A stretch of DNA of 64,000 nucleotides from JAHBTB01 sp964451255 (GTDB taxonomy: Bacteria; Armatimonadota; Fimbriimonadia; Fimbriimonadales; Fimbriimonadaceae): assembly GCA_964451255.1 (NCBI GenBank), contig CAYVHL010000001.1, forward strand, positions 496,001 to 560,000, written 5' to 3'. A program made the translations under genes and the position numbers. The notes under the pieces were generated by a model, which made no database searches, was not told the DNA's origin, and saw only the letters and a list, made by a program, of their open reading frames with translations. Shown here one piece after another: positions 8,391-16,677 of this stretch. How positions within the stretch are numbered: position 1 is the first letter of the stretch; each line of letters begins with the position of its first letter.

Positions 8391-9191
8391 TCAACGGAAA
8401 CGCCAGACGACGTTGCTCTGCGGAGACTTGATGGCGTTCACCGTCAAGGACTTGGCATGGCTGTCGCCGAAGATGATGGGTGTCGATCCTTCATCCCTGC
8501 CTGTCTTGCCGTAACGGGCGAAAACGGGCTTGAGTTGCGACGGCGACAGAGTGCCGCCAAGCTCCGCCACAAGGTCGCGGTCGCTCACCAACGGCCTGGC
8601 GAGCTTGAGGTCGGTCAGGGTCTCCCCTGCGTAAGCGGTCCCGTTGTCCGGGCCGACCACGTAGCCACGGTACTTGTTGGCCGTCGGTCCATCGGGCGTG
8701 TTGGCGAACAACGCGATGTCGACCGGGGAGTCCATCGAGCTGAGGGTCACCGCCGAAGTGAAGCCCTCGCAACCAAACGAGATTGTCCCAGGCGTGCAGC
8801 CGGTGGAATCGACCGCGGTCGTTCCGGTGTAGCCGACGCTTTGCGGCCCACGGTTGGCCCAACTGTCCGCGTACTGGCTGGTGCTCGACCCTGGCGCGAC
8901 AAAGATCTGCTTGTTCTTGACATAGCTGAACATCGCCGTCGTCCAGATGCGGGCTGGATCTGCCGTGCTTGCGTCGTAGTTCGTCGATGGGACAAACGTG
9001 TCGTCGTAGTCGCCTGCATAGATTTGCACTGCCAGCCCAAGTTGCCGCATCTGGCTCAGACCCGCCGCCTTCTTGGCTGCCTCCTTGGCTTGGGCGAAGA
9101 CTGGGAACAGTATCGCAGCCAAGATTGCGATGATCGCGATGACGACGAGAAGCTCTATGAGGGTGAAGGCCCTCTCCCCTGAACGGTGCAT
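8391..9191 (-). CDS. prepilin-type N-terminal cleavage/methylation domain protein (pseudopilin-like)
   Basis: A 266-residue type II secretion/type IV pilus-like pseudopilin. The leader is short (MHRSGERA) and is followed by FTLIELLVVIAIIAILAAIL and FPVFAQAKEAAKKA, the canonical class III signal and hydrophobic N-terminal helix; the glutamate at mature position 5 is present. The residue before the cleavage site is alanine rather than glycine. The globular part contains QMRQLGLAVQIYAGDYDDTF and ends with FGDSHAKSLTVNAIKSPQSN, the pattern of the large prepilin families abundant in Armatimonadota and Planctomycetota. The ATG at 9191 has GGGGAGGA seven bases upstream. It lies downstream of the sigma/anti-sigma pair on the same strand. 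Confidence 0.9.
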   Translation of the reverse strand: MHRSGERAFTLIELLVVIAIIAILAAILFPVFAQAKEAAKKAAGLSQMRQLGLAVQIYAGDYDDTFVPSTNYDASTADPARIWTTAMFSYVKNKQIFVAPGSSTSQYADSWANRGPQSVGYTGTTAVDSTGCTPGTISFGCEGFTSAVTLSSMDSPVDIALFANTPDGPTANKYRGYVVGPDNGTAYAGETLTDLKLARPLVSDRDLVAELGGTLSPSQLKPVFARYGKTGRDEGSTPIIFGDSHAKSLTVNAIKSPQSNVVWRFR

Positions 9192-9198
9192 GGCTGAG

Positions 9199-9216
9199 TC
9201 CTCCCCGATTGCGGGG
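9199..9216 (-). promoter_or_regulatory. hairpin overlapping the prepilin ribosome-binding site
   Basis: On the minus strand CCCCG-CAAT-CGGGG forms a five-base-pair stem with a four-base loop, and its 3' arm is the first part of the GGGGAGGA ribosome-binding site of the prepilin gene. This could mask the site until the mRNA is bound or opened. The stem is short, so the effect is an inference. Confidence 0.45.
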
Positions 9217-9261
9217 CTTGGAGTACTTTGTAGCACAAATATTTGGAGATATGAGAATATT

Positions 9262-10047
9262 CTAAGGATTCTGTCCAGAATCGGAACCAACGTCACGGGC
9301 GACAGCGCTGTTCCCGACGACGGGCTCGGGGTGGGCTCTAGGATCAATTGCCGGTACCACGAGGGCCGTGCTCTCGGTCTGTACGAGGATGCTGAAGCCG
9401 AAATTGCGTCCCATGTCCTGCATGACCAGCTTGGCCGGTTGCGAGCGGTAGTCCGCTTCGATGTCGATGTCCGGCATGTTTGGGGCGAACTCAAGGGAGA
9501 CGCCTGCTTGCATGGCAATGGCGCGGAGGGCCTCCTCTAGGTTGGTCCGGTCGCTTTTCAGCGTCACGGGGTTGTCCCAGGGTGTCTTGGGGACATCGGG
9601 CTTGACAGGTGCGTCTGTGTGGCTGTCGATTGGCTGGTCGTTCCTTTGGGCCGGGTTGTCGCCTGGGCCCCTAAGGACGACGGGCTTGTCCGGGGAAGCT
9701 GATTTCGGCGGCGTCGGTCGGACCACCGATTCTTTGTGGGATTGGCCATCGAGCCACCTCGTCGCCGAGACGGTCGCGAAGACCACCGATCCTACCAACA
9801 AGGTCGCCGCCAAAGGCACGGCCCAACGGTTTGTCGTCGGCATAGGTAACGGGTCACCCGCCGGGACAAACTTGTCCTTGACCGTCCTTGACGGCTTGAA
9901 CCCACGCAAACCTCGCACCATTCGGATCCGCTGAGTCAGTTCCGCTTTGTGCTCAGGGTAACGGGAGGCGAAGGCGTCGAGCGCGGATTGGTCGTCCGAC
10001 TCGGCGAGCTCCCACATGGCCGCGTCGATTGCGGGAGGCAATTTCAT
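9262..10047 (-). CDS. single-pass anti-sigma-like membrane protein with a C-terminal STN domain
   Basis: A 261-residue protein coupled to the upstream ECF sigma gene by an ATGA overlap. Residues 1-65 are helical and cytoplasmic, with the recurring MWELAESDDQSALDAFASRY pattern typical of anti-sigma factors. One membrane span follows (AVPLAATLLVGSVVFATV), then a proline-rich linker. Near residues 170-235 comes a domain like the secretin/TonB short N-terminal (STN) domain: VTLKSDRTNLEEALRAIAMQ, AGVSLEFAPNMPDIDIEADY, QPAKLVMQDMGRNFGFSILV. STN domains bind partners in the outer membrane or periplasm, so this protein may pass an envelope signal to the sigma factor. The ATG at 10047 has GAGGAGGG upstream. 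Confidence 0.8.
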   Translation of the reverse strand: MKLPPAIDAAMWELAESDDQSALDAFASRYPEHKAELTQRIRMVRGLRGFKPSRTVKDKFVPAGDPLPMPTTNRWAVPLAATLLVGSVVFATVSATRWLDGQSHKESVVRPTPPKSASPDKPVVLRGPGDNPAQRNDQPIDSHTDAPVKPDVPKTPWDNPVTLKSDRTNLEEALRAIAMQAGVSLEFAPNMPDIDIEADYRSQPAKLVMQDMGRNFGFSILVQTESTALVVPAIDPRAHPEPVVGNSAVARDVGSDSGQNP

Positions 10048-10607
10048 CTGACTCCCTCCTCGTAGAAAACGCGGAACCTTTCTCTGGCGCGGAAGAGCCT
10101 CGTCTTGGCCGCGTTGGCACTGCATCCCAGGCTCTCGGCGATCTCTTGTAGGCTCAGTTCGTCCCAATAGAAGAGAGTCAGCAAAGCGCGGTCCGATGGA
10201 TGGAGCCTGGCCATGGCGGCGGCGATGACGGGGTCGTCCGCCTCGATCTCGGGAGCTTCCTCGGCCTTGTCATAAGCCTCGGTGAGGGGCACCTGGTGCC
10301 GTCTGGCCTTACCACGCCTGGCCTGCTGGATGCTCCGGTTGACCGCGATGCGGAAGAGCCACGTGCTGAACTTTGCCCGTCGGTCGAACCGTCCGAGGTG
10401 GCGGTAGACCAGAGTGAAAATCTCTTGGACTGCGTCGGCGGCTTCCTCCTGGTCAAGCAGGATGCCACGGGCGATCGCAAACACCTTGTCGTGATACTTC
10501 TCGTACAGGTGTTGGAACGCTTCTTCGTCGCCTGTGGTGGCGCGTTCGACAAGTCGCAAGTCCTCGTCGAACGGCAGGCTCTTACCGTGTTCGTAAAGTG
10601 CCGACAC
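10044..10607 (-). CDS. ECF-type RNA polymerase sigma factor
   Basis: Extracytoplasmic-function sigma factor of about 187 residues. Region 2 reads GDEEAFQHLYEKYHDKVFAI then DQEEAADAVQEIFTLVYRHL and FSTWLFRIAVNRSIQQARR; region 4 reads LHPSDRALLTLFYWDELSLQ and EIAESLGCSANAAKTRLFRA, the helix-turn-helix that contacts the -35 element. Region 3 is absent, as in ECF sigmas. GTG at 10607 is preferred because GAGG lies six bases upstream; an in-frame TTG at 10619 would add four residues. The stop overlaps the start of the anti-sigma-like gene, and the prepilin gene follows, so the operon may control envelope or pilus functions. Confidence 0.92.
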   Translation of the reverse strand: MSALYEHGKSLPFDEDLRLVERATTGDEEAFQHLYEKYHDKVFAIARGILLDQEEAADAVQEIFTLVYRHLGRFDRRAKFSTWLFRIAVNRSIQQARRGKARRHQVPLTEAYDKAEEAPEIEADDPVIAAAMARLHPSDRALLTLFYWDELSLQEIAESLGCSANAAKTRLFRARERFRVFYEEGVR

Positions 10608-10664
10608 CACTGACCTCAATGACGCTTTTCGAGAGAGCGCGTGTTACCGGACGGTCCCGCCTGG

Positions 10665-12029
10665 TCAGGCACCCGTCAGCCTCGACTGGAACCCGTCGAC
10701 CATCGAAACCAAAGCAAAGGTATTCAAAACCAGCAAGAATACGGTGGCCCCGACCCAAGCCCATCTCGCCTTGGTCCCTGCCCAATATGCCGCCCCTAGC
10801 CCAAAGACGGTCGCCATCGGTACCAATGCGGGAAAGAGATACCGCGCCTGTCCTTGAAAGTACTGAAGGTTGAACCGCACGAACAAAACGGCGACGAGAA
10901 GTGCCAACAGCCCGTTGAGAAGGTGAAACGGCCAAGGGTCCGTTCTCGGGGCCTCGGGGTCGTCCTCCGCCTTCGCACGGGCCGACTTGACCACGGATAG
11001 CACGGCCCCGGCCAAGACGACGCCTAAGACAAGGAACACCATGACGTAGAACGTCGCCGACCCGTCTTTGCCCGCAGACTCGTTGATGAAGATGTCCATG
11101 TAGCCGAACGCGCCGACCAGGCTACGCGCCGTCCACCACAGCACCATTTGCGTCCAATAGGAAGTCCCTCCCAGCATCGTGATGAAGTCTCCGGCCTGGG
11201 GGCTGCCCTTGAACGCCGCGTTGAACACACTGACGGCAAAGTAATCACCGTAGATCCCCTTGTTGCGGGCCAACCAAGGCAAAGCGACGACCAAAGCGAG
11301 GAGACAGGCCCACATCCAGCCGAGCGACTGCCCTTTGCGCGGGCCACGGTACGCCAGGTAGGAGGCAGCGAGGAGGGTCGGAAGCAAGACGATCCCCGTC
11401 GTCTTGGTCAAGATCGCCAGTCCCGCGCACAGTCCGGCCGAAACCCAGACCTGCCTGCTCAGGCCAAGGGCGAAACCCTTGGCCACGAAGGCCATGCACC
11501 AGGCGCAGAGACAGTACAGCAACGGGTCGTTGGTCACCGCCGCGTGCAGCGCCAGGTTCATCGGCAGGAGGGCGGCGAACGCGGTCGCCGCAAGGGCGAC
11601 GTCCTCGTCACCCAGGCCCCATCGGACGGCCTGGAAGACGCCGAGGAGCGTGACGAGCCCGACGAGTAGGTTCGGCAGCCGGACGATGAAGCCGGAACCC
11701 GGTTCAGTCGGGTCGGAACCGGTCAGCTTGCACCATATAGCCTCGATGGTGTAGTAGAGGGGCGGCTGGTGGCTTTGGTAGTGCTCGCCGAGTTCGGGGT
11801 CGTCGGGCCGCAAGACGGGAAAGCCTTTCCCGTCCATGAGCCACTTGACGTAGTTGGCGTGCTGCCTCTCGTCCGGTGCGCCGACGTCTGGGATGTGCGC
11901 CGGCTGTCCGTCGGCCCCACGTTGATAGCGCATCACGCCCGCATGACGGTACGGGGTGTTCGCGTTATAGACGGCGCAGAGGCACGCGAACAAGGCGGCC
12001 AGCACCCAGAAGGCGAGGGGAAGGCGCAT
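10665..12029 (-). CDS. glycosyltransferase family 39-like polytopic membrane protein
   Basis: A polytopic membrane protein of about 454 residues with some ten hydrophobic segments. The first periplasmic loop has the acidic PDVGAPDERQHANYVKWL and the segment GEHYQSHQPPLYYTIEAIWC, the arrangement seen in PMT/ArnT-type (GT39, GT-C fold) enzymes. There the acidic residues deprotonate the acceptor and a polyprenyl-phosphate sugar is the donor. The substrate cannot be read. Closely related DUF2142-type proteins share this pattern. I chose the ATG at 12029, which begins the first membrane segment; an in-frame GTG at 12062 would add eleven residues. No neighbouring glycan genes support a specific pathway. 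Confidence 0.75.
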   Translation of the reverse strand: MRLPLAFWVLAALFACLCAVYNANTPYRHAGVMRYQRGADGQPAHIPDVGAPDERQHANYVKWLMDGKGFPVLRPDDPELGEHYQSHQPPLYYTIEAIWCKLTGSDPTEPGSGFIVRLPNLLVGLVTLLGVFQAVRWGLGDEDVALAATAFAALLPMNLALHAAVTNDPLLYCLCAWCMAFVAKGFALGLSRQVWVSAGLCAGLAILTKTTGIVLLPTLLAASYLAYRGPRKGQSLGWMWACLLALVVALPWLARNKGIYGDYFAVSVFNAAFKGSPQAGDFITMLGGTSYWTQMVLWWTARSLVGAFGYMDIFINESAGKDGSATFYVMVFLVLGVVLAGAVLSVVKSARAKAEDDPEAPRTDPWPFHLLNGLLALLVAVLFVRFNLQYFQGQARYLFPALVPMATVFGLGAAYWAGTKARWAWVGATVFLLVLNTFALVSMVDGFQSRLTGA

Positions 12030-12129
12030 TCCCGGCGATTGTAGCCGTTCGACCGCGGCCACTGTGATAGGATGGGTTCATGGGGGCCGCCGCTAGAAGC
12101 GGTACCCTAGCTAGTGGAGCGTTAGACAA

Positions 12130-13125
12130 ATGAAGCCTAGATTCCTCTGGACCACTGCAGCCGTGGTGACCTCGCTGGCCGCAGCCGTCAGCGCCGCCCT
12201 CATCGGCGGCTCGTCACTCGACAAGTTCGATTCCGCCTTGGCCGCCGCCCAGGGGTTGGACGTGACGTTCTCGGTCCGAGAACTCGGCGGTGCGCCACAC
12301 GACTACCGCGTGACCCTCGCCAAACCGGACAAGGCCAAGATCGTGACACCAGAAAAGACGATCGTCGCCGACGGCAACGAGATCACGACGTATCTGCCCA
12401 AAGACCACGTTTACTTCAAAAAGAAGCAGACCCAAGCTGAACTCTTAGCCGCGTTCGACGAGCCTGGTCTGTCGGTCTGGACAGGCTTTTTCGACACCAA
12501 GGCTAGTCTGCGCCATGCCAACGCCAAGGACAACGGCACGCTGAACCTCGGTGGCCAAAACTACTTGGTCGTCAAGGCTGAAGACACCCGTGGCGGCACG
12601 ACGACCACGTACTATCTCGGCGCAAAGGACTACTTGGCCCACAAGGTCGAGTTCCAAGCGATCGACAAGGGCAAGACCCTGTCGACCCTCTTGAACGCAA
12701 ATTCCATTTCGCTGAGCGCCGGCGACGTTTTCGCCTTCAATCCGCCGGCAAACGCACAAGAAGTCACGGAAGCGTCCCTTTTGGCTGGGCACTGGCTGAA
12801 CGACTGGAGCCAGGCGATGGCGGCCGCGAAGGCCACTGGCAAGCTTGTCATGGTCGACTTCATGGCCAGTTGGTGCGGGCCATGCAAGGCGTTGGACAAA
12901 GAATCCTTCAGCACGGAGGCCTTCAAAGACAAGGCCAAAGACTTCGTCTTGCTCAAGATCGACATCGACCAACAGCCAGCGTTAGCCCAGAAATACGGCG
13001 TTGAGGCAATCCCCAACGTACAATTCATCGACGCCAATGGAAAGGTCGTCCACAAATGGCTCGGGTTGATCCCGCTTCAGGACGTCCTGAAGAACATGGA
13101 GACCGCGAAGTCCAAGGCCCACTGA
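12130..13125 (+). CDS. exported LolA-like/thioredoxin fusion protein
   Basis: A 331-residue secreted protein with two parts. After a signal peptide (FLWTTAAVVTSLAAAVSAAL), residues 30-205 resemble the DUF2092/LolA-like beta-barrel that binds acyl chains: AQGLDVTFSVRELGG, YRVTLAKPDKAKIVTPE, then NEITTYLPKDHVYFKKK. Residues 215-331 form a thioredoxin domain with the active site SWCGPCKALDKESFS and the cis-proline region VEAIPNVQFIDANGKVV. The redox domain suggests disulphide reduction outside the cytoplasm; the first domain may bind a lipid or lipoprotein. GGAG lies ten bases before the ATG. This pairing also occurs in other deep-branching bacteria; the client is unknown. Confidence 0.85.
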   Translation: MKPRFLWTTAAVVTSLAAAVSAALIGGSSLDKFDSALAAAQGLDVTFSVRELGGAPHDYRVTLAKPDKAKIVTPEKTIVADGNEITTYLPKDHVYFKKKQTQAELLAAFDEPGLSVWTGFFDTKASLRHANAKDNGTLNLGGQNYLVVKAEDTRGGTTTTYYLGAKDYLAHKVEFQAIDKGKTLSTLLNANSISLSAGDVFAFNPPANAQEVTEASLLAGHWLNDWSQAMAAAKATGKLVMVDFMASWCGPCKALDKESFSTEAFKDKAKDFVLLKIDIDQQPALAQKYGVEAIPNVQFIDANGKVVHKWLGLIPLQDVLKNMETAKSKAH

Positions 13126-13160
13126 GGCGACCGACGCTTCGCGCCAATACTAACAGTCAA

Positions 13161-13195
13161 GCCCGGTGGGCCGCATAGGTTCACCGGGCCCAGTT
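13161..13195 (+). terminator. probable terminator after the thioredoxin fusion gene
   Basis: Arms GCCCGGTG (13161-13168) and CACCGGGC (13182-13189) form a perfect eight-base-pair stem thirty-six bases past the stop codon, followed by CCAGTTTT. The T-tract is short, so the call is moderate. Confidence 0.5.
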
Positions 13196-13262
13196 TTGGG
13201 GGAACCCACTGGTACACTCCTTGACTAACGTAAGTCCCCTTTGACGCGGCAGGAGCAGCGAT

Positions 13263-14393
13263 TTGGCCACAACTTCCCCGACGCGAACAGGTAAGTCCGA
13301 GACCGCCTCGGACAACCTTCCCCAATTGCCGAGCAAAGGTCTCGGCAAAGAGCAATTTCAAGAGCTCCTTCATGAGCTCTACCTCGCCCGTTACTTTGAC
13401 GTGCGGTTGATCAAAGAAAAGAAGCGCGGTCGGCTCAAGGGCACCCTCTATTCGTCCCACAACCAGGAGGCGATCCTCGTCGGCTCGCTTTATGCACTCA
13501 GCCCGACTGACTGGATCAGCCCGATCCACCGTGATATGCCCGCCTTTTTCTTGAAGGACTTCAAGTCCGGCTGGCGCAACCCTGAGCGGATGGGCATGTC
13601 GATCCAAGAAGTCTGCGCCCAGGTCTGGGGCAGGACCGGTTCTCCGGGCCGTGCCCGCGATAACTGGAGCCATATCGGCAGCCGCCGGGCCCACATCATC
13701 CACTCGACATCCATGCTGGCCGGGACGATCCCCACCGCTTGCGGCGTCGTCCTCGCCGACCGTCTGCGCGGCGAGAACACGGTCTGCGTCACATACAACG
13801 GAGAAGGCTCGACAGCCCAAGGCGTTTTTCACGAGGCCATCAACTTTGCCGCCGTGCACAAACTGCCGGTCGTGACCATCATCGAAAACAACCAATGGGC
13901 TTACGGCACCCCGGCGGAACTCGAATATGCCCAGCAAGATTTCGCGCGGCGCGCGGACGGGTACGGCATTCCCGGACTGATCGCGGACGGCCAGGATGTC
14001 TTGGACGTGCTCGACAAAGTCACTGAAGCCGTCGAATACGCCCGATCTGGACAAGGCCCGAGCATCGTCGAGTGCAAAACGTTCCGCGCATACGGCCATG
14101 GCGACCATGACGACGACCGGGCCGCAAAGTACCGCCCGAAACCAGAGGTTGTGGCCGGACGCAGCCGCGACCCCATCGCGATCATGAAAGAACACATGGT
14201 CAGGCTCGGCTATATTACAAAGGAAGATTCAGCGCTGTACGAGGCGGAGAACAAAGGGGCCGGCGAAGTGACCGACGCCGACTTCCCACCAGAAGTGGTC
14301 GCCTACCTCACCGAAGGCGTCGATTTTGCCGTCGCCCAGCCCGAGCCGCCCGCTGAAGAAGGTGCCATGTGGGTCTTCAAGGAGTCCGAGTGA
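13263..14393 (+). CDS. pdhA: 2-oxoacid dehydrogenase E1 component subunit alpha (pyruvate or branched-chain type)
   Basis: Thiamine-diphosphate-binding alpha subunit of a heterotetrameric E1, 376 residues. Typical segments are HNQEAILVGSLYALSPTDWI, the ARDNWSHIGSRRAHIIHST region, and the TDP/magnesium motif beginning NGEGSTAQGVFHEAINFAAV and closing with IIENNQWAYGTP. The motif has GEG where GDG is standard, a conservative change. The start is a TTG with AGGAG eight bases upstream, and the next gene begins inside the stop codon (TGATG). No E2 or E3 gene lies nearby, so whether the complex oxidises pyruvate, branched-chain oxoacids or acetoin is not decided here. Confidence 0.9.
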   Translation: MATTSPTRTGKSETASDNLPQLPSKGLGKEQFQELLHELYLARYFDVRLIKEKKRGRLKGTLYSSHNQEAILVGSLYALSPTDWISPIHRDMPAFFLKDFKSGWRNPERMGMSIQEVCAQVWGRTGSPGRARDNWSHIGSRRAHIIHSTSMLAGTIPTACGVVLADRLRGENTVCVTYNGEGSTAQGVFHEAINFAAVHKLPVVTIIENNQWAYGTPAELEYAQQDFARRADGYGIPGLIADGQDVLDVLDKVTEAVEYARSGQGPSIVECKTFRAYGHGDHDDDRAAKYRPKPEVVAGRSRDPIAIMKEHMVRLGYITKEDSALYEAENKGAGEVTDADFPPEVVAYLTEGVDFAVAQPEPPAEEGAMWVFKESE

Positions 14394-15406
14394 TGGCGAC
14401 CGTCGACACGCCCGCGCGAACGAAGCTCAACTATCTCAACGCCTTGAAAGAGGCGATCGTCGAGGAATTTGAACGCGACCCGGACCTCGTCGGCATGGGC
14501 GAGGACATCGGCCTGCTCGGCGGCGCGTTCGGGGTCACCGACGGCCTGCTCGATCGGTTTGGTCGTGACCGCGTCTTCGACATGCCGATCAGCGAGGCCG
14601 CCATTGTCGGCACGGCCTGCGGCCTCTGCCTGAACGGCAAGAGGGTCATGGTCGAGATGCAGTTCATCGACTTCATCAGTTGCGGCTTCGACCAGATCGT
14701 CAACATGACGGCCACGTTCCACTACCGCACCGCGGGAGAAGTCTCGATGCCTATGGTGATCCGTGGCCCGGCCGGCGGCTACGGTGGAGGCGCGCTATAC
14801 CACTCCCAGATGAACGAGGCTTGGTTTGCCAACTCGCCCGGTCTCAAGATCGTCTGCCCGTCGACTCCGTCCGACGCGAAGGGTCTCCTCAAGTCTGCGC
14901 TACGCGACCCCAACCCGGTGCTCGTCTACGAGATGAAGGAACTCTATCGACGCCGCGACATCGAGGAAGAGGTCGCGGTCGGCGACGACGCCCTGGTTCC
15001 CATCGGAAAGGCCCGTGTGCGGCGTGAAGGTGAGGATCTGACTATCGTCACCTATGGCAACAACGTCTACCATGCGTTGGCCGCCGCCGAGAACCTGGCG
15101 AAAGAAGGATATTCCGCCGAGGTGGTCGACATCCGGTCGCTCGTGCCGCTGGACGAGGAGACGATCAAGGATTCCCTGCGCAAGACGAACCGACTTCTCG
15201 TCGTGAACGAAGCACCGAGAACCTGCGGGTTCGCAGGTGAAATCTTGGCGCGGTTGGCGGAAGAATCGTTCGAACTCCTTGACGCCCCACCTAGCCGGAT
15301 CACCCGTTTGGACACTCCTGTGCCCTGGGTCAAGCCGTTGGAATCCTTCGTCCTACCATCTGTGGACAAGGTGACCGAGGCGGCCCTCCGCGTCTGCCGC
15401 TACTGA
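14393..15406 (+). CDS. pdhB: 2-oxoacid dehydrogenase E1 component subunit beta
   Basis: Partner of the preceding alpha subunit, 337 residues. The N-terminal TDP-contacting half shows YLNALKEAIVEEFERDPDLV, GMGEDIGLLGGAFGVT and the catalytic-core phrase PISEAAIVGTACGLCLNGKR; the middle has VIRGPAGGYGGGALYHSQMN; the C-terminal transketolase-like domain has LTIVTYGNNVYHALAAAENL and EVVDIRSLVPLDEETI. The ATG at 14393 overlaps the alpha-subunit stop as TGATG, giving one-to-one translation. It ends seven bases inside the convergent serpin gene. Confidence 0.93.
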   Translation: MATVDTPARTKLNYLNALKEAIVEEFERDPDLVGMGEDIGLLGGAFGVTDGLLDRFGRDRVFDMPISEAAIVGTACGLCLNGKRVMVEMQFIDFISCGFDQIVNMTATFHYRTAGEVSMPMVIRGPAGGYGGGALYHSQMNEAWFANSPGLKIVCPSTPSDAKGLLKSALRDPNPVLVYEMKELYRRRDIEEEVAVGDDALVPIGKARVRREGEDLTIVTYGNNVYHALAAAENLAKEGYSAEVVDIRSLVPLDEETIKDSLRKTNRLLVVNEAPRTCGFAGEILARLAEESFELLDAPPSRITRLDTPVPWVKPLESFVLPSVDKVTEAALRVCRY

Positions 15407-16623
15407 GCCGTCGGATCGTCGACGATCCCATTGACGAGGTAGAGCCCGGTTTCACGATCCACAACCGCCCAGAAAAACGGGCGGTCGAACGAGAGTTTCC
15501 TGGAGTCGCCCGTCACCGAGGCGCCTGACGACACCGTGGCGGTCGTCGTCGCCGACCGGAACCCGTTCGCGCCAAAGTCAGCCGTCACCGTCTGCTCGAC
15601 CCGGTTGAGATAGGCCTCGGTGTCGAACTCGATCGACATCTGGCGGAAGTTGTTCGGCGATTGGAGCCAGCCGTTGCCACCTAAATCACTCAAGATCGGC
15701 CGGAGATCCAACTTGTCGGCCAGGCTGAACTTGGGGACGGTGACCGTCGCCAGCACTGGCGTCCCGGTCGCCTTTGGCAGAAACTTAGCTTCGGCCAGCG
15801 TCTGCCGAACCGACTTGCCACCCCTTGGCGTAGCCAGCAACAGCCCAAACCGACCGTCTTTGAAGGGTAGGAAGCAGCCCTCCCAGGTCTTGTCGTCCAC
15901 GATCGGACACTCCAAGGTTTTGGAGAGAACCGGCGACTGCACCACGCGACCGTCGGCGGTGTGGAACTGGCCGTCACCGATGTCGCTGAACGGCTCCGCC
16001 CACTTGGCATCCAGCCCGACAGTGTGCAAGACGACCATGATGGTGTCCTTGTTCAAGCCATTGATGGCCTTCGGGACTATGCCGTCGGTCCGCCGCTTCG
16101 CCCAGCCGTTGATCGCGTTGGTGGCCGCGTCACCTGCCGTGCCGATCTTCAGCACGTCCGCTTGGTAATCCAAGGCCATCCGACTGCTGAACGCGGGCGT
16201 GACCATGATCGGCCACACCATGAAGAAGCCCAGTCCCTGCTTAAGCGGGCTGTCGCCCTTGAGACTGGCGAACCAAGCGTGCTGGGCGTTGTCGATCTGG
16301 TCGATCCGGGCGTCTTTCAACCCCATAACCGCCTCTCCTGTCTCGAACGAATCACCATTTGCGGCGTTGAGTAACACCGCCGAAATCGACCAAAGGCCAA
16401 GCGGACTGAAGGCAAGGTTGCTGTCGTCTTCTTTGGCAGCCGCCTGTGTGGCCCTAAGGGCAAAGGCGTTCATCGCGTCCCAATGCGATCGGTTAATGGA
16501 ATCTAAGGTCGGCGGGTTTGTGTCGGATCCAAGGGAGTCTGTGGGGAATTTGAAGGTGACATCCTTGCAACCAGCCACGGCCAAGAGGATCCCGAAGGTC
16601 AACCAACGGCGCCATCCGCCCAT
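15400..16623 (-). CDS. serpin family lipoprotein
   Basis: A 407-residue serine-protease-inhibitor-fold protein. The N-terminus has a lipobox (GILLAVAGC), so the mature protein should be lipid-anchored outside the cytoplasm. Serpin landmarks include NLAFSPLGLWSISAVLLNAA, the breach/strand-3A region DTIMVVLHTVGLDAKWAEPF, and the C-terminal FDRPFFWAVVDRETGLYLVN with GIVDDP. The hinge of the reactive loop reads GANGFRSATTTATV, with small residues as in inhibitors but phenylalanine where P14 is usually threonine or serine. Bacterial serpins are thought to protect cells from their own or foreign proteases. It is preceded on the other strand by an unrelated DUF1080 gene. Confidence 0.9.
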   Translation of the reverse strand: MGGWRRWLTFGILLAVAGCKDVTFKFPTDSLGSDTNPPTLDSINRSHWDAMNAFALRATQAAAKEDDSNLAFSPLGLWSISAVLLNAANGDSFETGEAVMGLKDARIDQIDNAQHAWFASLKGDSPLKQGLGFFMVWPIMVTPAFSSRMALDYQADVLKIGTAGDAATNAINGWAKRRTDGIVPKAINGLNKDTIMVVLHTVGLDAKWAEPFSDIGDGQFHTADGRVVQSPVLSKTLECPIVDDKTWEGCFLPFKDGRFGLLLATPRGGKSVRQTLAEAKFLPKATGTPVLATVTVPKFSLADKLDLRPILSDLGGNGWLQSPNNFRQMSIEFDTEAYLNRVEQTVTADFGANGFRSATTTATVSSGASVTGDSRKLSFDRPFFWAVVDRETGLYLVNGIVDDPTAQ

Positions 16624-16677
16624 TTCCCTAGTCTAACGTGGTTTCCCAAGGGTGGACGGGCCAGCTAGAATGAAAGC

